Shown piece by piece: positions 59,281 to 64,000 of a stretch of 64,000 nt of DNA (within the stretch, counting starts at the first letter, position 1; every line of letters starts with the position of its first letter). Made by a program: the position numbers and the translations under genes. Origin of the DNA: Paraspadella gotoi (lineage: Eukaryota > Chaetognatha). Under the pieces are notes generated by a model. The model had not been told where the DNA came from. It saw only the letters and a list, made by a program, of their open reading frames with translations, and searched no databases. The stretch covers positions 15,040,046-15,104,045 of the forward strand of contig CM119270.1 in the NCBI GenBank assembly GCA_051294375.1, written 5' to 3'.

Positions 59281-61002
59281 AAAATATATCCAAAGTGGCA
59301 GTAAGAGAGAAAGAAAGAAAAAGGAAGGAGAGAAAAAAAAGAATAAAAGACAGAAAGAAGAGAGAAAGAAGAAAGAAATAAAGTCTAAGACGGACAGACA
59401 GACAGCGGAAACGTCGAGACGTCCGGAACCAAAAAGATTTGTTTAATGCGGAGGCAGATGCGGTGGCGGCAGCAGCGGCGGCGCGGTGGCGGCGGTGGCG
59501 GTGGCGGCGGCGGCGGAGGCGACGGCGGAGTGCGGCGGGCGTCCATCCTTTGGGGTAATGAGAATCCCAATGTCGGCAGAAGGAGGGGGTTGAGAAGCGG
59601 CAGTTGATGTTGAAGATGGCATTTAATGTTGATGTTGTAGTTGGAGAGTTATATGTAGGAAATGGTTTGAGCTGGATGCCTCTTTCTGTCTTTGCATTTC
59701 TTTATATACAAAGAAGGTGAGATAAAAAATATAATATTAAATCTGAGGCTAAAATTTATTCATTCAAATGTCGGCATATAGAGGTGCCGTTTATTTCTAG
59801 CAACTGATGCCATTCGCTCGCATTATTTGCAGTTGCCACCCGTGCCACATTAAATCTTTCTCGTTGGAATGGGCGGGGTCTTGATTCCCCTTTTCGTCAT
59901 TCCCCGTCTAATTGGCGACATAAAAAATCGCTCAAAGACGACGAAAGCCAATTTCCCAAAAACACAAAGACTTTTTTTGGGGGGGGGGCGAAAGATTTCG
60001 TCGGCTGAAAGCTTTGATTTTGGTCGTCGGTCCTTGGTGTCAAAAAAGAAACTTGTCAGTTTTGAGTTGATTGTCTTGAATTCGTATTGCGTAGAGTTGA
60101 CGACGTTATAAGGTTAATAGGATTATTATGCGTAAAATATATTGTTTAAGACGATAAGTATATTTAATAAACTTTCCTTTTTTTTTAACTTAGCGTATAA
60201 CAAACTATAACGTATTTATTTATGGCCGCTTAATATAAATTGTTTGTTGTATCATGATGTGAACGAGTTATTATTTGTGGAACCGTCAGTAGATGTTAAA
60301 AAAAAAAAAGGAAATGTCCGGACGCTACAAAGTGATTGGTTCACGGTCTTCGCGCCGATTTAATTCAAAAAATATTTTGTTTTATAGCTTTGTTTTTGGG
60401 GATCTTCAAAACTAGTCATCGGGATTCCCCAAACAACTGTTTGTGACTAAAAAATTAAACTATAACACAATGATATAATATCCTTTAATAATCTAATTTG
60501 AATTGATTTCGACATTAGGTGTTCACCAGGAAAGATTTTGAAGGAGCAGTCGTCTATTAACGAGATTTTAGCAAAAAAAAGGCAGCAGTGACAAAATGAA
60601 TGACTTTTCGGTTACCCTTTCTTGTTCTTTTTAAACTTTATCCACCTCATAATCAGAAGAAAGTTTGAGTTTAAAGATACGAAAGTATATAACAATCCCG
60701 AGACACCTAAACTTTCTAGACGTCAGCGTTTTGAAAAAATTTAGGCAGTTACCGTTGTTACTCAAAACGCTGTATGTAAATTGATCAATTTGAAGTAAAA
60801 TCATTAAATATATTTTTGAGAAAGCCGTGTGAGTTGCTTGAAACTTTTGACCGATCTTTTGAGTAATTTGTCGTTGATGACTGTCGCAATTGTGCCAACA
60901 AATCTTGTGCTCTTTTGTACAATTCCAGGTTTTCCATCTCGGTTTTGAGTTGGATCCGTTTTATAGAGAGAGAGAAGAGAGAGAGAGAAAGAGATGAGAG
61001 AG

Positions 61003-61042
<40 letters not shown>

Positions 61043-63839
61043 TTATTTGTCATCGTTTGTCGGAATTCCGTCGCCGATAGGAGTAAAAAAAAATTTCTCC
61101 CTCGAGGCCAAATAATTTCGTTATCTCTTCTTTTTTTCCGCACGTTTGCAGTTTTACGATGATCCGAAAAATCATTTAAATAAAATTAGAATTTGTACTG
61201 GGATACAAAAGGTATAGACGAGCCCTTCTCCCATTTCAAGCTGTTATTAACGGGATCCAAGGAATCGAGGCCGCCGCCTCCGCTGCCGCCGCCTCCGCTG
61301 CCGCTGCCGCTTTCGCTTTAAACCATCTAGAAACAGAAGAAAAAAACATATCGTTGTTCAGACTGTTAACCTTACATACGTTACCAGTTTGACTTTCTAA
61401 AATCGTATTTTTAAGCCCTTTAACCTGACCGGTTTTTAATCAACTCCTCGTTTCTGCTCCTTTCTCTTTTCCTTTTTTAACTTTACCATTTATTTTATTT
61501 CCCTTCGTTCCCTTAATTTCCTTTCCTCTTTCTTTCCTTTCCTTTCCTTTCCTTTCCTTTCCTTTCCTTTCCTTTCCTTTCCTTTCCTTTCTTTTTATTT
61601 ATTTTCCTTCGCTACGTTTCCTTTTTTTCTCTCCATCACTAAATGTTTTTCTTCGAACTTTCTATTTTTATCTTCCATTTTCAGATCCTTCATTATTCTA
61701 TTTTTGATTTCTCCTCTTACAGATTCCCTTTCACAATCTATAAAATCTCCTTTTTTTTTCTTCCTTTTCCCGACCCTAATTCCCAAAACTTCTCCTCCCA
61801 AACTTCCTTCCTTTCTTCCCTCCCCTTTTCTCCAACCCTTTCCCCTTAATTTCTCCCCCTTTTCTCTCCCCTTTTCTTACCCCCGCCTTCTTTCGTTCGG
61901 AGAACGGAGGTTTTATCGAAAAATAATAATCTCGGTGGCGTAACTTTATGCATGCTAATTGATTATCGGATTCGGAGGGAGGAAAGACTTGAAGAGTGGA
62001 GGAAAGTGGGGGGTGGGGGGCGCGGGAGCGTGGGGGAGAGCTCTTTCGAGCGCTTCTCTTTTCTTACTTTTTCTTTTTTTTTTCTTTTTTTCCTTTTTAT
62101 TTTACTACCTCTTTCTTTCTTTTTTCCAGTTCTTCCTATTTTTCCTTCTCCTTCTGTTTACATTTCTTCTTTTCCTTACTTTTTTTTTTCCCTCGGTTCT
62201 TTTCTTCTTCTTACTTTTTTTTTTCTCGGTCAGAACGAGGCTCGTGGCCAGAGCGTTTATTTTGTCCAGAAATAATATCATTATAATCGACGTTTTTTCT
62301 CTTCTTGGTCCTACGTCGGTCACACTCTCTCTTTCTTTTTTCTTTTTTTATTTTCTTTCTTTCCTCCTGTTTCTTGTTAGTCTTTTCTGCGATATGTTTT
62401 CCTCCTTTCCAATTTAATGTTTTGTTTGATATAATTTTCGCGGGCCATTACGTATTACCTAAATCACCACGGTTGTATGTTTTATTTTCAGCTTAGAGAT
62501 TAAGACTGAGACTTAGACTCAGACTTAGATTTAGACTAAGACTTAAACCTCAAACCAAAATCTTCATTCTTCATCCTTCCTCTTCCGTCCGCTTCGCCTC
62601 TTAGGATATCAGCTTCTAATTCAATTATACACGTTTTAAACCCCGAACCTTATGTCCTCTCGCTCTCCCTCCCGTTTTTCACACTCTTTTCCCACTTTTC
62701 ACAAACTTCTATCCCGAGATCTTATCATTTTTTTTCTTTTCACTTACGCGATTCGATTGTACTTTCACTCAAACAGAGTCACATACGTAAGAGGCTTCTA
62801 CTTTCTCACCTCCAAAGATTAACAAGACTTAGCCCTGTCGTTCATTCCTTTCTCCTCTCACCCCTCCCACACCTCCCACACTTGTCAAACTTAGTCCCCG
62901 CACTCTGGCCAGATTTTTGTTTGCGGAGAATTATTAGAAAAAGATTCCCGCGGAGCACGAGCGGCCTGTTGGCCGGTCGACGGCGACCGCTTAAGATTTC
63001 CTCGACGATAAAGATTTTCTTTTTGAAATTCAAAACCCAACCAGTTTTTTTTCCGATGGCTTGGCACTCAGGTTGCCAGTCAAGATCGGTTGTTTTTAAA
63101 AGGAAGAGAAAAAAGCCATATTTTTGTATTTATCGAACAATTTTTGTATGTATTTTTATTTATGGTTAAATTACCGCAGAAAACTTTTCAGCGGTGAAAA
63201 TCAACTTACGATATATTATATTCCATTTCTGAGAAAAGGATTCTGGTCTTTTCACGAGCGCCCCGAGCCCCGGCGCGGCGTGTGCGCTTGGGTGAAGAAA
63301 TATCGGGTGCGTGGATTTTCTCGACGATTCGACCGGGAGGATTATCGGGTGGCGGTGAAATACTTGAGAAAGAGATGGTCAGAGTTACGGGGCGAGGATG
63401 GAGTAACATGATGACGCAACAGACAGTGTTATACAATATATTTTGTTTAATATACATAAAATATGTATAATGTACACATGTTAAAGGAGGAAAACCTTTT
63501 TATTATTCGTAGATCGTATCATTAAACGATTCAGACTAGATTGAAACAAAGTATAGGATGTAAAAGTGCTTGTTACTAAAGCGGTCACAAATAAGATGCT
63601 TGGCAACAGACTCATTGTGCTCTGCTTCTCCGGTAACTAAGGAAAATATGAGGAATTCACATTTCCATATAAGATGCATTCATCCTGTATCCATAAGGCC
63701 AGATTAAAATCACCCTGTAGCTGAAGCCCTCTTCTCGCGACGTCATCAGTGGTTATCTTCTTGTCTGACATTTGTACTCCCCCATTTCTCTTTTTTATTT
63801 CCCCACACGTCACTCCCGCTCTGTCTCTCTCTTTCTTCT

Positions 63840-63906
<67 letters not shown>

Positions 63907-64000
63907 GATTTTCTTTCTCTTTCTCAGATAAACATTCGTCTCGCTCCCTCCATCGTTTTCGCCCTCTCGTGGGAGTTGGACAAACAACAAAGACTTTCGA
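59281..64000. repeat. Large duplicated block, version B
   Basis: Colinear with 49,795-52,357 and then 55,010-57,320, lacking the 2.65-kb segment. (GA)n at 60,966-61,040 and (CT)n at 63,842-63,906 differ in length from version A. A homopolymer-rich segment at about 60,299 (A run) replaces ACGTCAGAAAAAGG of version A. No gene recognised. Confidence 0.93.

Overview
The window is eukaryotic nuclear DNA. It is AT-rich, full of introns and saturated with microsatellites, and its single recognisable gene is split into short exons with GT/AG borders. That gene encodes a pentameric Cys-loop receptor subunit of the nicotinic acetylcholine receptor (nAChR) type, so the source is an animal. The divergent sequence and the repeat load suggest an invertebrate, probably a protostome, but I cannot place it further. 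There is no bacterial gene layout, no CRISPR array, and I recognised no rRNA or tRNA gene.

Layout: 1-7.2 kb is intergenic DNA dominated by GA/CT, AAAT, CTTT, CTTTT, GAAGA and CGTT arrays. 7.2-14.6 kb holds two imperfect copies of one ~3.4-4 kb block separated by a 25-N gap. 14.83-22.3 kb (to 23.0 kb with an alternative last exon) is the nAChR gene on the + strand: a signal-peptide exon, ligand-binding-domain exons with the 13-residue Cys-loop and the vicinal Cys pair of alpha-type subunits, TM1-TM3, a short cytoplasmic loop, and two homologous TM4-encoding last exons. 23-49 kb is gene-poor. It contains a dispersed repeat family of at least five members, an 871-bp TTAA-flanked inverted-repeat element, a 66-bp minisatellite, a long hairpin with a hammerhead-like core, paired E-boxes, and many ACG/CGT trinucleotide arrays. 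49.8-57.3 kb and 59.3-64 kb are two versions of one locus that differ by a 2.65-kb presence/absence segment.

Data quality matters. Ten of the eleven N runs are conspicuous, and most of those are about 25 N long. At three of these short gaps (11,259; 27,715; about 59,257) sequence homologous to an upstream block begins at or just after the gap. Together with the dense 1-2 bp indels between copies, this points to unpurged haplotypes or redundant contigs joined in tandem. The same error load probably explains frame breaks in nAChR exons 7 and 11b.

The observations most worth following are the two alternative TM4 exons, the altered pore and loop-A residues of the receptor, the TTAA inverted-repeat element, and the dispersed family whose copies share a short open frame.
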